DNA of 64,000 bases, from contig JAFLKN010000014.1 in assembly GCA_019163175.1 (NCBI GenBank), forward strand, positions 53,859 through 117,858, given 5' to 3'. This DNA comes from Prolixibacteraceae bacterium (GTDB taxonomy: Bacteria > Bacteroidota > Bacteroidia > Bacteroidales > Prolixibacteraceae). The notes beneath the pieces were generated by a model that was not told where the DNA came from, did no database searches, and saw nothing but the letters and a program-made list of their open reading frames with translations. The position numbers and the translations under genes are program-made. Of this stretch, positions 1 through 9,558 are shown in pieces (the first letter of the stretch is position 1; each line of letters opens with the position of its first letter).

Positions 1-1032
1 AGGTATGCCCAATTCGTCATTCAGACCACACCACCAGCTACCACAAACAGTTGCATTAACCAGATGGTGATGAGTTTCGGTTCCTTTCCAGCCCATCTTT
101 TTGTCAACAAACAGATTCAATTGTTCATGAGCATGACCGGAGATAGAAAACGTATATTTTCTGTCGCTGATCAGATCAAAAATCTGTTCTTTGTTATCGC
201 ACATAACAATGGGTGCATGCATAATCAAAACTACCAGTTTATTCTTTGGAACAAATTCAAGATAGTTTTTTACAAAGCTGATTTGTGAATCAGTAAAATG
301 TGGAATGTATTTGCCATCAGGCTTGAAGTAAATATTATTGAAGTCAATAAAAACAACCTGTCCATACTCAAACGCATAGGTTGACGGGCCATAAATGCGC
401 TTAAACGTAGCATCCTTTTCATCTGTATTTTTAGCTTCGCGATCGAAGTCGTGATTACCAAAAGTATTGTACCATGGAATTCCGATTTGGGCAATTCCGT
501 GGTTAATTTCATTAAAAAGCGCAGGGCCATCTGCAGTAATGTCGCCCAATGACACGCCAAAAATTGCATTGGTTCCGATGCATTCTTCCACCACATCATG
601 ATTGATATAATTGACTTCCTTTAATCCACGAGTCTGGGTATCGCCGAAAAACAGAGCAGAAAACTTCTTTGGTTCTTCAGATTTAACCAGTGGAAAATTG
701 ACAGAAGTAGTTGAAGCAACGGAGTCACTCTTTTTGTACAAAAAGAAGTGCTGCGGTATTTTGTCAGAATTCAGAGGCACTGCATAATTAGCAGGCTTTA
801 CTACAAAAAGGTTGGTTTCATTTCCAACAGGAAGTGTCCATTTCCCATCAGAATTGGTTTGTATCACCTCAGCTCCATTTGAAACACAAATACCTTTAAT
901 TCCCTTTTCTGCTGCATCAAAAGTTCCATTGGAGTTGCCATCAAGAAAAACAATTCCCGATACGAAATCCTGGCTGAATACACTACTTGACAGGCAGATG
1001 AAAAAGTAAAGGCAAATTAACCTGAGTTTCAT
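1..1032 (-). CDS. Calcineurin-like metallophosphoesterase, exported; 3' end beyond window
   Basis: Open frame from ATG at 1032 running off the left edge, 344 codons visible without a stop. It begins with a signal peptide (MKLRLICLYFFICLSSSVFSQ, cleavage about residue 20). A small beta-sandwich of the type found before Bacteroidota calcineurin-like phosphoesterases follows (about 22-80, with DGNSNGTFDAAEKG). The metallophosphoesterase core comes next: GDTQ at 130-133, GD at 163-164, GNHD at 192-195, MHA at 271-273 and GHAH at 300-303. These are the metal ligands of the two-metal phosphoesterase fold, except that motif I reads GDTQ instead of GDxH. The usual C-terminal accessory domain would lie outside the window. 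It hydrolyses phosphomono- or diesters, probably in the periplasm; the substrate cannot be told. It lies downstream of the SusC/SusD pair on the same strand but behind a terminator, so it may be transcribed separately. Confidence 0.85.
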   Translation of the reverse strand, partial: MKLRLICLYFFICLSSSVFSQDFVSGIVFLDGNSNGTFDAAEKGIKGICVSNGAEVIQTNSDGKWTLPVGNETNLFVVKPANYAVPLNSDKIPQHFFLYKKSDSVASTTSVNFPLVKSEEPKKFSALFFGDTQTRGLKEVNYINHDVVEECIGTNAIFGVSLGDITADGPALFNEINHGIAQIGIPWYNTFGNHDFDREAKNTDEKDATFKRIYGPSTYAFEYGQVVFIDFNNIYFKPDGKYIPHFTDSQISFVKNYLEFVPKNKLVVLIMHAPIVMCDNKEQIFDLISDRKYTFSISGHAHEQLNLFVDKKMGWKGTETHHHLVNATVCGSWWCGLNDELGIP

Positions 1033-1129
1033 AGTATTTCTCTTTAGTGATGAAAACAAAGTTAAAGTTTAGCATCCAAAAATTTGGAGAGTGCACAATA
1101 ATTGTATTCGGGAACAAACAAGTTGCATA

Positions 1130-1168
1130 AAAAAGAGTGCCACCTCCAGTTGGTGGTGGCACTCTTTA
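1130..1168 (-). terminator. Rho-independent terminator after the susC/susD pair
   Basis: Perfect 13-bp inverted repeat, arms 1132-1144 and 1155-1167 (AAAGAGTGCCACC on the + strand), with a 10-nt loop. Read on the minus strand the second arm runs straight into TTTTTT. It lies 30 bp past the stop of the SusD-like gene and before the phosphoesterase start at 1032. Confidence 0.85.
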
Positions 1169-1198
1169 AAAAGTATGGTTAAAATACGAAAGTATTTT

Positions 1199-2893
1199 TT
1201 ATTGCAGTAACCAGAATTTAGACCATGAACTGTCTTTACCGTCCTGAGCAGTAAATGCAGTCTCGACTAAACTACTTATCGCAGTTGCATAATTGGCAGC
1301 ATTTCTGTTTTTCTCATTGGCATCATAACGAAAACGCAGTGGCATGGCATTACGTCTTCCTTTGGGGCCAAAAGCTAAATTTGGAAGACCAGTTCTTCTC
1401 CAGTCACACCATGATTCCATCGCCACATTCCAGTTAGCAATCCATTTTTGGGTCATAATCTGCTCTAAAGTGCCAGTATATTTAACTCCTGTGATTGCAA
1501 TATACGTTGCATAACTTGCACCCACTCCCCAAGCATCGAGTGAAGCTTTAACACCTTTTTCATACCAAGATTGTTGTGCACCAACTGACCATCCTTTTTT
1601 TGCAGCTTCAGCAAGTATGAAACACACTTCAGAATAAGAAATAAGTCTGGCTTTTAGCAAAGCACCGGTAGCACCTTTATATTGGTCGGCAAGAGCTGAA
1701 ACGTGATCATTGTATCCCCCTTGTGTTGGAACAGGATTTAAATTATATGTATATGGTTCAGCAGCAAGATAAGCAGTAGGTATACCTACATAATCCATAG
1801 TATCAACCAAAACTTTACCGGCTGTAACATCAGCAATCCATGTAGCTTTATTATAAACAACCATGTTTTTTGATGCCATATAAGCAGGGTCTAAATACCG
1901 AACACCATTTATTTTAGTATCAGTTAAAGGCAAGTATTTAGTAGTAACCTTAATCGGAACTTTAACTTTATTGAACCAAACAGCAATACGTGGGTCTTTC
2001 AATGCAACAAGTACATCTCTGAAACCAGCACCAAGTTGAATACGGCTAAAATTGCTTTCACTTGTATCGTATTTTGTGTTTGCTGGCCATGAATCAGCAT
2101 TTGATGTTCCAACATAACTCATTGTAGCATCATCATCATTTGCTGTAAAAATCGGATAAGTGGTAGAATTGGAAATAATTCCTTCAATACCAGATTTTGC
2201 ATATTCAGGTAGTTTAGTTGAAACGCGAAGATAATATCTCAACATGAGTGAATTAGCTAGCTTTCTCCATTTCAATGGATTTCCATTAAATAGAACGTCA
2301 GCATCCTTATTAATACCGGCATAAGCATCTACTGATTTTGATAACAGAGTATTTGCTTTTTTCAGGTCTTCAATAATTCCTTTATAAATAACCTCTTGCG
2401 CATCAAATACTGGAAACATATCCTCTTGACCTCCTACTGGAGCGTTTAATGCTGCTGTATAAGGAGCATTTCCCCATCCATCGGTAATGTAACCAAAATT
2501 AAATGCTCTCAAAACTAATGCCATTCCCTGCTGAAATTCCATACCTTCATCTACTGATCTTTCATAGAGTTGCTTGATATTACGGAGATTTCCGTAATAG
2601 CCTTCCCATGAACGCTCAGTAATCCAGTCAAAGTTATTTAACCCTGAACTCCAACCACTTTTTTGTACATATTGCATAACTCCAGCCAAATCGCCATTAT
2701 AACCGTTTTCGAGGTAAGGCAATGCAGTGGCAGTAATAACTGTCGGAACTATTAAGTTAGGATTAACAGTCGAGGGGTCTACCCCATTCGGGTTCACATT
2801 TAATTCGGTAAGATCCTTGCACGAAGCAAAAACTACCAATATTAGAACCAGAAATAATTTATAATGTGTTTTCATAAATTTCATGATTTTCAT
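1199..2893 (-). CDS. SusD/RagB-like nutrient-binding outer-membrane lipoprotein
   Basis: 564 residues, the usual SusD length. The leader ends in a lipobox (VVFASC, Cys at residue 26), so the mature protein is lipid-anchored. NPNGVDP after the anchor and WRKLANSLMLRYYLRVS near residue 205 are typical of the SusD_like_2 branch of the family, helical TPR-like proteins that lid the SusC channel. It follows the SusC-like gene by 9 bp and is surely co-transcribed with it. Three in-frame ATGs (2893, 2884, 2875) precede the hydrophobic stretch; 2875 would give the most ordinary signal peptide, so the start is uncertain by up to six codons. The ligand is not predictable from sequence, but the neighbours are phosphoesterases and a ceramidase-like enzyme rather than glycosidases. 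Confidence 0.93.
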   Translation of the reverse strand: MKIMKFMKTHYKLFLVLILVVFASCKDLTELNVNPNGVDPSTVNPNLIVPTVITATALPYLENGYNGDLAGVMQYVQKSGWSSGLNNFDWITERSWEGYYGNLRNIKQLYERSVDEGMEFQQGMALVLRAFNFGYITDGWGNAPYTAALNAPVGGQEDMFPVFDAQEVIYKGIIEDLKKANTLLSKSVDAYAGINKDADVLFNGNPLKWRKLANSLMLRYYLRVSTKLPEYAKSGIEGIISNSTTYPIFTANDDDATMSYVGTSNADSWPANTKYDTSESNFSRIQLGAGFRDVLVALKDPRIAVWFNKVKVPIKVTTKYLPLTDTKINGVRYLDPAYMASKNMVVYNKATWIADVTAGKVLVDTMDYVGIPTAYLAAEPYTYNLNPVPTQGGYNDHVSALADQYKGATGALLKARLISYSEVCFILAEAAKKGWSVGAQQSWYEKGVKASLDAWGVGASYATYIAITGVKYTGTLEQIMTQKWIANWNVAMESWCDWRRTGLPNLAFGPKGRRNAMPLRFRYDANEKNRNAANYATAISSLVETAFTAQDGKDSSWSKFWLLQ

Positions 2894-2902
2894 TTTTTTT
2901 TG

Positions 2903-5900
2903 TTAGAAATTCACATTTAACTTAATACCTACTGGAATAGTCCAAGGAGAAACATTAAAACGTTCAATACCTTGTTTGAACATAATTCCGCTACTTCCTT
3001 GTACACCACTTTCAGGCTGAAAAGCCATTTCAGGATCAATACCAATGCCGGCTTTGGTCCATAAAATTATATTACGACTGTATAGGGAAATGGAAGCATT
3101 ATGAATTCCGATAGACTTCATTGAAGGAAGCTGATAAGCAATGGAGATTTCTCTAAGCTTTACAAAATCAGCATCGAAAGTCGCTGTCTTGGTGTAATCC
3201 CATCCATAGAAATCCTGGTATCTGATTAATGGAGTACCTTCACCTCCTAAATGTTCGGCTACTGCAATAAATTTACCGTTTTCGTCATAGTCACCTTCAA
3301 CTCCTGGCATAAATACACCATCATACAAGGTAATACCACCTTCGGTATACTTCAAACCACCGGTTTCTTTAGTTGGACCTCCAACAACAACAAAGAATTC
3401 GCCATCAGGAGAAAGATACTTGTCAGCATTTGCTTTTAGGAATGCAGGAATGTCTGTGATTCCATTTGTATTCACCATCTTATCTATCCATCGTTGCGAA
3501 TGCAAATCAGATTCTCCGTAACGCAAGGTTTGAGAAACAAATTGGCCTCCCTTTCGGTAATCTAAGCTCGCACTCAAAGTCCATTTTTTATATGATACGG
3601 ATGTTTGAAGTCCAAGTGTAAAGTCTGGATTAAAGTTTCCAATTACAGGAGCAACTCGTTTTCCATCTTTTTCCCAAGTACCGTCAGAACTATCCCAACC
3701 TTCATCATCCATAATTGGCCAACCATAGTATGGAGAAGTTTTGTCTTCAACACGTAGCATTTTTTTATCAATGATGTTACCAATTTCTTCACCAACCCAA
3801 GTAACGGCGCCACCTTTTGCATCTGTCCATAGAGTTATGTAGTTGAATCCTTTAGACAATTCTTCAACTTTGGTACTATTTTTTGAGAAAACAAAATTAA
3901 CATCCCAAACTAAGTCATTGGTTTTAATCGGAGTACCTCCTAGAGAAAGCTCAATACCTTTACTTGAAATTAAACCCGCATTAATTTGTTTTGCACTATT
4001 ACCGGAAGAAGGTGGTAAACCAATACTTAATACCTGGTTCTCGTTTTTAGCTGAATAATAGGTTCCTTCAAATTTCAAGCGATTGTCGAAAAACGCCAGA
4101 TCAGCACCAACTTCCCAAGATGTTTTAATTTCTGGTTTAAGGTCAGGAAGTAATAAAGTACCGGAAGTTGTCAAACGAGTCTGACTTCCCCATGCTCCGG
4201 CATCGCCCATAGTAGAAAGTAATCTGTATGGATCAGTATCATTACCAACCATAGCCACGCCAGCTCTTAATTTAGCCAGTGAAATTTTGTCACCTAAATC
4301 GACCATATTATTAACTAGCAAACTTAATGATGCTGATGGGTAGAAATAAGAACGGTTTTCAGCAGGCAGAGTACTTGACCAATCATTTCTGGCAGTCAGA
4401 TCAAGATAGGCATAATCTTTATATCCAACAGAGGCCATTGCATAAGCACTATAAATTGCTTTCTGACTCCATGAGGAACCATAAACAATATTTGTGTTGA
4501 CAATATTACTGATCGAGTATATTCCAGGAATAATTAAACCAGATCCACCATCTTTTGCTCTGGTGCTATTGTTGGCAGCATATTGATACATATAATTTCC
4601 ACCTGCAGATGCAGTAATATTGAAATCACCAGCTTTTTTGTTGTAGGCAAAAAGGAAATCGGCATTCTGCTCTCTACGGTATAAATTCTGCAAACCATAA
4701 TATCCTTTAGGCTCTTTGTTATAGCTTGGAGCTATTTTAGTGTCTCTGAATTCATGGAACTGATCATGGGTATAACCAACTGCTAAAGATAAATCAGAAG
4801 TAATCTGATAATCAAGTTTTGCATTTCCATAGATCCGGTCTCTTTTAAAACCGTTATTAACTTCATTCGCCAGGAAATAAGGGTTATTCATAAAACCACC
4901 TCTTGAATAAGTACCATTAGAGTTAATTTTAAGCTGATAAGGTGCATTTTGTTGAAGACCTTCTTTTCCTTTTTCCCAATAATCTTTCAAAGCAAGAACA
5001 TCAATATGTGGGTTCATTTCATAAAGTGCTTGCAAAGGGTTAGAACCACGGTTACCTGCCGGGCGATTTTTTGCTCCTGATGTGGTAAAGTTAATACTGG
5101 AACTAACTTTAACTTTTTCAGTCAATTTTATAGAAGAATTCAACGATATTGAATTCTTGTGCAAATCACTATTAGGGATAACACCTTTATTTTGCATATT
5201 ACTATACGACAACCTGTAATCCATCTTTTCATTTGAATCACTAATCGAAAAAGTATTGTCAGTGGTGTAACCTGTATTAAAGAAGTTTTTGTAGTTATCA
5301 GGGTGAGAAACCAATGGAGTTGCAGTTAGCGCACCTTCTGAATTAAAGTATGGCCATTGATAAGCAAGCATACCCTTATCCAATTCTGGACCAACCCAAC
5401 CACTAGTTGTAGGATCAATTACCTGATAAGCTAAACCATTGTTTGGTCTATTGTCCTGAGTGTATGGACGGTTACCATTTGCCATAAGGTTGTGCATCGG
5501 AAGAAATTTATATGGGTTTTCAGTAACCGAATTTGAACTGAATGAAATACCTAACCCTTTCTTTTTCTTACCTGATTTTGTTGTAATCAATACAACTCCA
5601 TTACCTGCCCTCGAACCATAAAGTGCAGCAGCACTTGGTCCTTTTAAAACAGATACACTCTCAATGTCTTCTGAATTTAGATCGGAGATAGCATTACCGT
5701 AGTCAGCTTTATTATCTCCCCCCATAGAGGAAATGTTATTCAATGTGTTGTTCATCGGAATACCATCAACAACAAACAAAGGCTGATTGTCACTGGTTAA
5801 AGATGAAGCACCACGAATTACCATACTAACGGATGATCCAGGTCCACCAGTAGAACTAATGGCAACCCCGGCAACTTTTCCAGCGAGTGAATTTAAAATG

Positions 5901-6322
5901 TTTTCTTGTGCCACTTTCTGAAGAGATTCACCTTTAACTTCTCCAACAGAATATCCCAGGGACTTTTTCTCCCTTGCAATACCCAGAGCTGTAACAACAA
6001 CTTCATCAACACCAATACTTGTTGATTCCAACGTAACGTTAATTACAGATTTTCCATTTACCGGAATTTCCTGAGATTGCATCCCAACAAATGAAATAAT
6101 CAAAGTAGATTGAGCACTCGGCGCTGTAATGTTGTATTTACCATCCATGTCACTAAGGACACCTGTTGTGGTCCCTTTAACCACGATAGTTGCTCCCGGA
6201 AGAACTTCTCCATCAGAGCTCTTTACAACACCACTCACCTTGATCTGTCCGAATGCATTGCTTGTTAAAAAAGCAAACATCCCCAGAAGGAGCATTTGTA
6301 AAACTTTCTTTTTCATAGACAA
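2903..6322 (-). CDS. SusC/RagA-like TonB-dependent outer-membrane transporter
   Basis: 1139 residues. Order: signal peptide (ends ...TSNAFGQ, about 26), carboxypeptidase-regulatory-like domain (VSGVVKSSDGEVLPGATIVVKG, about 29-110), the DEVVVTALGI linker typical of SusC proteins, the plug domain (VAGVAISSTGGPGSSVSMVIRG ... PLFVVDGIP, about 130-250), then a long beta-barrel ending in a terminal ...LNVNF strand. It imports an oligomeric substrate across the outer membrane using TonB/ExbBD energy, with the SusD partner immediately downstream. There is no N-terminal STN (signalling) domain and no anti-sigma, ECF sigma or hybrid two-component gene nearby, so how it is regulated is not visible. Confidence 0.95.
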   Translation of the reverse strand: MSMKKKVLQMLLLGMFAFLTSNAFGQIKVSGVVKSSDGEVLPGATIVVKGTTTGVLSDMDGKYNITAPSAQSTLIISFVGMQSQEIPVNGKSVINVTLESTSIGVDEVVVTALGIAREKKSLGYSVGEVKGESLQKVAQENILNSLAGKVAGVAISSTGGPGSSVSMVIRGASSLTSDNQPLFVVDGIPMNNTLNNISSMGGDNKADYGNAISDLNSEDIESVSVLKGPSAAALYGSRAGNGVVLITTKSGKKKKGLGISFSSNSVTENPYKFLPMHNLMANGNRPYTQDNRPNNGLAYQVIDPTTSGWVGPELDKGMLAYQWPYFNSEGALTATPLVSHPDNYKNFFNTGYTTDNTFSISDSNEKMDYRLSYSNMQNKGVIPNSDLHKNSISLNSSIKLTEKVKVSSSINFTTSGAKNRPAGNRGSNPLQALYEMNPHIDVLALKDYWEKGKEGLQQNAPYQLKINSNGTYSRGGFMNNPYFLANEVNNGFKRDRIYGNAKLDYQITSDLSLAVGYTHDQFHEFRDTKIAPSYNKEPKGYYGLQNLYRREQNADFLFAYNKKAGDFNITASAGGNYMYQYAANNSTRAKDGGSGLIIPGIYSISNIVNTNIVYGSSWSQKAIYSAYAMASVGYKDYAYLDLTARNDWSSTLPAENRSYFYPSASLSLLVNNMVDLGDKISLAKLRAGVAMVGNDTDPYRLLSTMGDAGAWGSQTRLTTSGTLLLPDLKPEIKTSWEVGADLAFFDNRLKFEGTYYSAKNENQVLSIGLPPSSGNSAKQINAGLISSKGIELSLGGTPIKTNDLVWDVNFVFSKNSTKVEELSKGFNYITLWTDAKGGAVTWVGEEIGNIIDKKMLRVEDKTSPYYGWPIMDDEGWDSSDGTWEKDGKRVAPVIGNFNPDFTLGLQTSVSYKKWTLSASLDYRKGGQFVSQTLRYGESDLHSQRWIDKMVNTNGITDIPAFLKANADKYLSPDGEFFVVVGGPTKETGGLKYTEGGITLYDGVFMPGVEGDYDENGKFIAVAEHLGGEGTPLIRYQDFYGWDYTKTATFDADFVKLREISIAYQLPSMKSIGIHNASISLYSRNIILWTKAGIGIDPEMAFQPESGVQGSSGIMFKQGIERFNVSPWTIPVGIKLNVNF

Positions 6323-6724
6323 TTTAGTTTTGTAAATAAATATAGAATCTCAAATTAGGTAAAACTTCCCACAGGAAGTAAAATTTTCATATTCCAACGG
6401 AACAAATTTTAGAAATAAAAAAGGAGAAAGCTTATGGAATTTTATTCGAGTTACATCAAATATTAACTAACAAAATCTTGCTAAACCGATTTAAAAAAAT
6501 CATTAAGTTAAAATTCCATTACACAAATGTTAATATTCCGACATTTGCTGAAGTAACCGGAAAACCTGCGTTTACGAAATAACTTTAAATAACCTTAAAT
6601 AACATTAAAAGCAGAAAGCTTGTTCATCAACAAATCAATCTGCTTCTAACGTTATAATTTATTGAGATAAAGTTTTGGCCTTAAATTCCTATATTAAATT
6701 GATAATCAAACTCCTTTTTTGAGG
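6323..6724. other. 402-bp AT-rich spacer upstream of susC
   Basis: No open frame with coding character was found. It must hold the promoter of the SusC/SusD transcript. Near-matches (7 of 8) to the Bacteroidota -7 element TAnnTTTG occur on the minus strand, for example complementary to 6457-6464, but none is exact. The only clear structure is the short hairpin at 6364-6379, given separately. Confidence 0.5.
6364..6379 (-). promoter_or_regulatory. Short hairpin in the susC leader
   Basis: Perfect inverted repeat ACTTCC-CACA-GGAAGT, 42-57 bases upstream of the SusC start codon. On the minus strand it is followed by TTTT. It could be a small leader hairpin in the untranslated region, but it is short enough to be chance. 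Confidence 0.3.
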
Positions 6725-8023
6725 CTATTTTTGTTTTGGAACCAAAGGATTCATTTCAATAAATTTCTTGGCACCATCCTTTTTCCGCTGAAGCCTGAAT
6801 TCATCGAAAAGTTCGCCATTGGGTGTAACTGATTGATAAGTTAAACCATTTTGTGAAATGGATATTTTCTGGAAAAGTTCAAGGTTGCCTCCTTTAAATT
6901 CCATCCATGATTTAGTACCTGTAGGATAAAGTTTGGGTCCGCTCACTGAAACAACATAAACTATTGGAGGTTTACTGTTCAGATTATCTGATGCCCTTCC
7001 ACGTCCATAGGAATGATCGTGACCGGTAAGTACCAAGTCGACCTTATATTTTTCGAGAATGGGCTGAAAATGCTTACGCAATTGCGGATTATCTCGGGTA
7101 TCTTTAGTTGAGTAGAATGGAAGATGAGTGGTAACTACAACCCATTCTTTTGTATTTGTGCGAAGAACAGAGTCGAGCCAGGCCTTCTGAACTGTCAATT
7201 CATATCCATTTTCATCTTCAAGTTCAGAGCCAGAAGCTGAATCGATTGAAATTAGTCGCAAATTGGGATAATCAATAAAAAAACAAGTTCCATCCAAATC
7301 GGCAGGACCGTTGGTAGGTTGAGTAAATTGCGTATTCCAGTGTAGCCCGGGAACCAAGTCATTGTAATCATGATTTCCGGGAGTCATGATCTGGGGTACA
7401 GTTGCAAAAATATATGAACCTGCGGCAAACCATTCATACCATTCAATGTCTCTTCCGGCCCGATTAATAATGTCACCGGCATAAAGCATAAATCTGCAAT
7501 TGGGCTCGTATTGATAGGCGGCACGTACAACTCTTGACCATTGCGATTTCAAATCTAGCTGTGGATCGCCAAAATAGATAAATGAAAAATCCCTTTTCGA
7601 ATCTTCAGAAGTTTGAAACTGAAACCATTCACTCCAATGATTTTCCACACCCACACGATAAACGTATTTTGCGCCTGGCTTCAACCCTTTTAAAACAACG
7701 GAATGTTGATTGACAGTTATGGTTGGCTCCTTGTCATAGGCATGCTTAACTTTTGTGGTCAAAGCACTAAATGATTTTGTTTCTTCCTTATTTAAACGAG
7801 ATGTTGAAGCCGGCTGCAATTCACAAACAGAACTTTGAACAGTCGTGTCTGTTCTCCAAGTCACGGCAACCGATGTAGTAGGATCAACCGTCAAATTCAA
7901 TACGATTCTGTCTGGATTTACCGATGGCAAATTGACCTGTGCAAAAGACAGGTTGATGCCACCGAAGAGAATTGCACAAAAAACCAACAAAAAACGAAAG
8001 CTCAAATGGTTAATTATCTTCAT
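6725..8023 (-). CDS. Purple-acid-phosphatase-like metallophosphoesterase, exported
   Basis: 432 residues with a signal peptide (cleavage after ...NLSFAQ, about 29). Residues about 36-140 form the fibronectin-III-like N-terminal domain of purple acid phosphatases (PDRIVLNLTVDPTTSVAVTWRT; a second strand set ends at FQFQTSE). The catalytic core follows: GDPQ at 152-155, AGD at 182-184, GNHD at 216-219, TTH at 298-300 and GHDHSYGR at 334-341. Motif I has Gln in place of the usual His/Tyr ligand, as in the other phosphoesterase at the window's left edge. Predicted to remove phosphate from exported or imported organic phosphates in the periplasm. It shares strand and direction with the ceramidase-like gene upstream (35-bp gap), so the two probably form an operon. 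Confidence 0.9.
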   Translation of the reverse strand: MKIINHLSFRFLLVFCAILFGGINLSFAQVNLPSVNPDRIVLNLTVDPTTSVAVTWRTDTTVQSSVCELQPASTSRLNKEETKSFSALTTKVKHAYDKEPTITVNQHSVVLKGLKPGAKYVYRVGVENHWSEWFQFQTSEDSKRDFSFIYFGDPQLDLKSQWSRVVRAAYQYEPNCRFMLYAGDIINRAGRDIEWYEWFAAGSYIFATVPQIMTPGNHDYNDLVPGLHWNTQFTQPTNGPADLDGTCFFIDYPNLRLISIDSASGSELEDENGYELTVQKAWLDSVLRTNTKEWVVVTTHLPFYSTKDTRDNPQLRKHFQPILEKYKVDLVLTGHDHSYGRGRASDNLNSKPPIVYVVSVSGPKLYPTGTKSWMEFKGGNLELFQKISISQNGLTYQSVTPNGELFDEFRLQRKKDGAKKFIEMNPLVPKQK

Positions 8024-8058
8024 CTAAGTAAAATTTAAATTCAGGAATTGTAACAAAC

Positions 8059-9339
8059 TTATTTTCCAGTTGGTTTTGGACTTTCAGTAACCAGTTTTAA
8101 AGCTTCTGTCTCATAAATTTCTCCGGTCATTTCGCCTAACGATGTACGGGTAATATAATTGTAGCGTTCAAAGCCGCCAAAATCTTCTTTGGTAAGGATA
8201 TATCCAAAAGCATCGTTAGTCAATCCAAATAGGAAAGGCTGTTCTGTATTCATTTTACGTTTCACATAAAAACCAATATTGGGTAATGCCTCACCTGGAA
8301 TAGTTAAAACCTGAGCCTTACCAATATTCAAAAGATTTACCCGTGTGGTAACCGAAGTGAAATCCATATTCTTTGCAGCATTCCCGGCAACAGGTGAATT
8401 TTTAAAAACGTAACGCATCACCTCATTGTCAACCGGAAATTTAATCATCCGCGAAGTACAGTACAAATCAGGATTTTCATCAACCGGAGCTTTTTCAACA
8501 ATGCGAAGAGCCTCGTCGGCCATTAGGTTACCAATTCGAATGCACTCATTCCAATCGTTAGCCTCTCCCCCATTTTCAAGACGGGTATCGGCTGTGACCA
8601 TGCCACCTTGAGCGCTATTCATAAAAATAGCCATACCACCCACTTTCGATTCAATTCGCTCGTATAGTGGTCCGCATAAATCAGGACTCATTGTTTTACG
8701 GTCAGTACCCAAAATTTCAGGATGTGTAGCATAATTGACCAATGTTACTATCGTTTTTCCTTTGTTTTTTCCTGAAGAAGCAACGGCTTGTAATACTCCG
8801 CAGCGGGGATCATAAAGTTTGTCGGCATAATAGTTATAGGCTATTTTTCCTTTGGCAACGCCAACTGCCGTTTTAAGTGTAGCAGGTTCCAGGTTCGCAA
8901 TCGCTTCGTTCACGGCATCGGCCATCTGAATAACACACCAATCCAGATATTTAAGATCGGCCCCAGTATTTCCCTTTTCATCCGGAAAACCATAAGCATC
9001 AGGTGCACTGTGGGCATGCGTTGCTCCAATTAAAATATTTTCAGCCGGAATACCTTTAATCAGTTTTCGCGACCGGTTGCCTAAATAAGCTGGCCAACCC
9101 AGATTATCAACACTCACAATTGCAACACGTGTTTCTCCCTTTTCCAGAACAAAAGCCCGGATAAATAAATCTCCTTGCTTGCTGGTAGGCATCACCGGCG
9201 TGCCCATTCCTCCGGAAATAGGAATTAAAGTTTTAGGTGTTATTACTCGCAAAGCCGCACCGGCTTTGAATGTTTGAGCATTAGCGCTCCCTAAAAATGA
9301 GAACAAAATAAATACAGCACTGATTAATCTTATTTTCAT
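8059..9339 (-). CDS. Neutral/alkaline ceramidase-family hydrolase, exported
   Basis: 426 residues. Signal peptide MKIRLISAVFILFSFLGSANAQ, then the neutral/alkaline ceramidase N-terminal fold: FKAGAALRVITP, the zinc-site motif GATHAHSAPD at 105-114, NYATHPEILG, and FMNSAQGG near 235-245. True bacterial ceramidases are about 650 residues with a C-terminal immunoglobulin-like domain. This protein has only the catalytic part, as do many Bacteroidota homologues of unknown substrate. It would hydrolyse an amide such as the N-acyl bond of ceramide, but that is a family inference. It is the first gene of a probable two-gene operon with the phosphatase at 6725-8023 and is divergent from the phosphoesterase fusion at 9559. 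Confidence 0.82.
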   Translation of the reverse strand: MKIRLISAVFILFSFLGSANAQTFKAGAALRVITPKTLIPISGGMGTPVMPTSKQGDLFIRAFVLEKGETRVAIVSVDNLGWPAYLGNRSRKLIKGIPAENILIGATHAHSAPDAYGFPDEKGNTGADLKYLDWCVIQMADAVNEAIANLEPATLKTAVGVAKGKIAYNYYADKLYDPRCGVLQAVASSGKNKGKTIVTLVNYATHPEILGTDRKTMSPDLCGPLYERIESKVGGMAIFMNSAQGGMVTADTRLENGGEANDWNECIRIGNLMADEALRIVEKAPVDENPDLYCTSRMIKFPVDNEVMRYVFKNSPVAGNAAKNMDFTSVTTRVNLLNIGKAQVLTIPGEALPNIGFYVKRKMNTEQPFLFGLTNDAFGYILTKEDFGGFERYNYITRTSLGEMTGEIYETEALKLVTESPKPTGK

Positions 9340-9558
9340 GATGATTGTTTAAGTTGGTATATGCAAATATTAGAAAGCAAGGTAAGATGAACAAACGGAA
9401 AATTACCTGTATTACATAGTATCCTAACAACTGAATAGCCTTTTCAACTAAATATTCGTTTAAAAAAGTCAATAAATCATCAGAAATATACTTTTTTATC
9501 TATTTACTTTACGAAACAAAGAATAGTAGTACAGAAATTAAACCTAAACTATAACAAG

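Noticed and set aside
270..599. A 109-codon open frame on the minus strand
   Set aside because: It is out of frame with the complete, motif-rich phosphoesterase running 1032 to 1 on the same strand (GD, GNHD, GHAH), so it is a shadow.
6457..6464. A -7 promoter element for the SusC/SusD operon on the minus strand
   Set aside because: Only 7 of 8 positions match TAnnTTTG and similar near-matches recur in this AT-rich spacer, so it is not distinguishable from chance.
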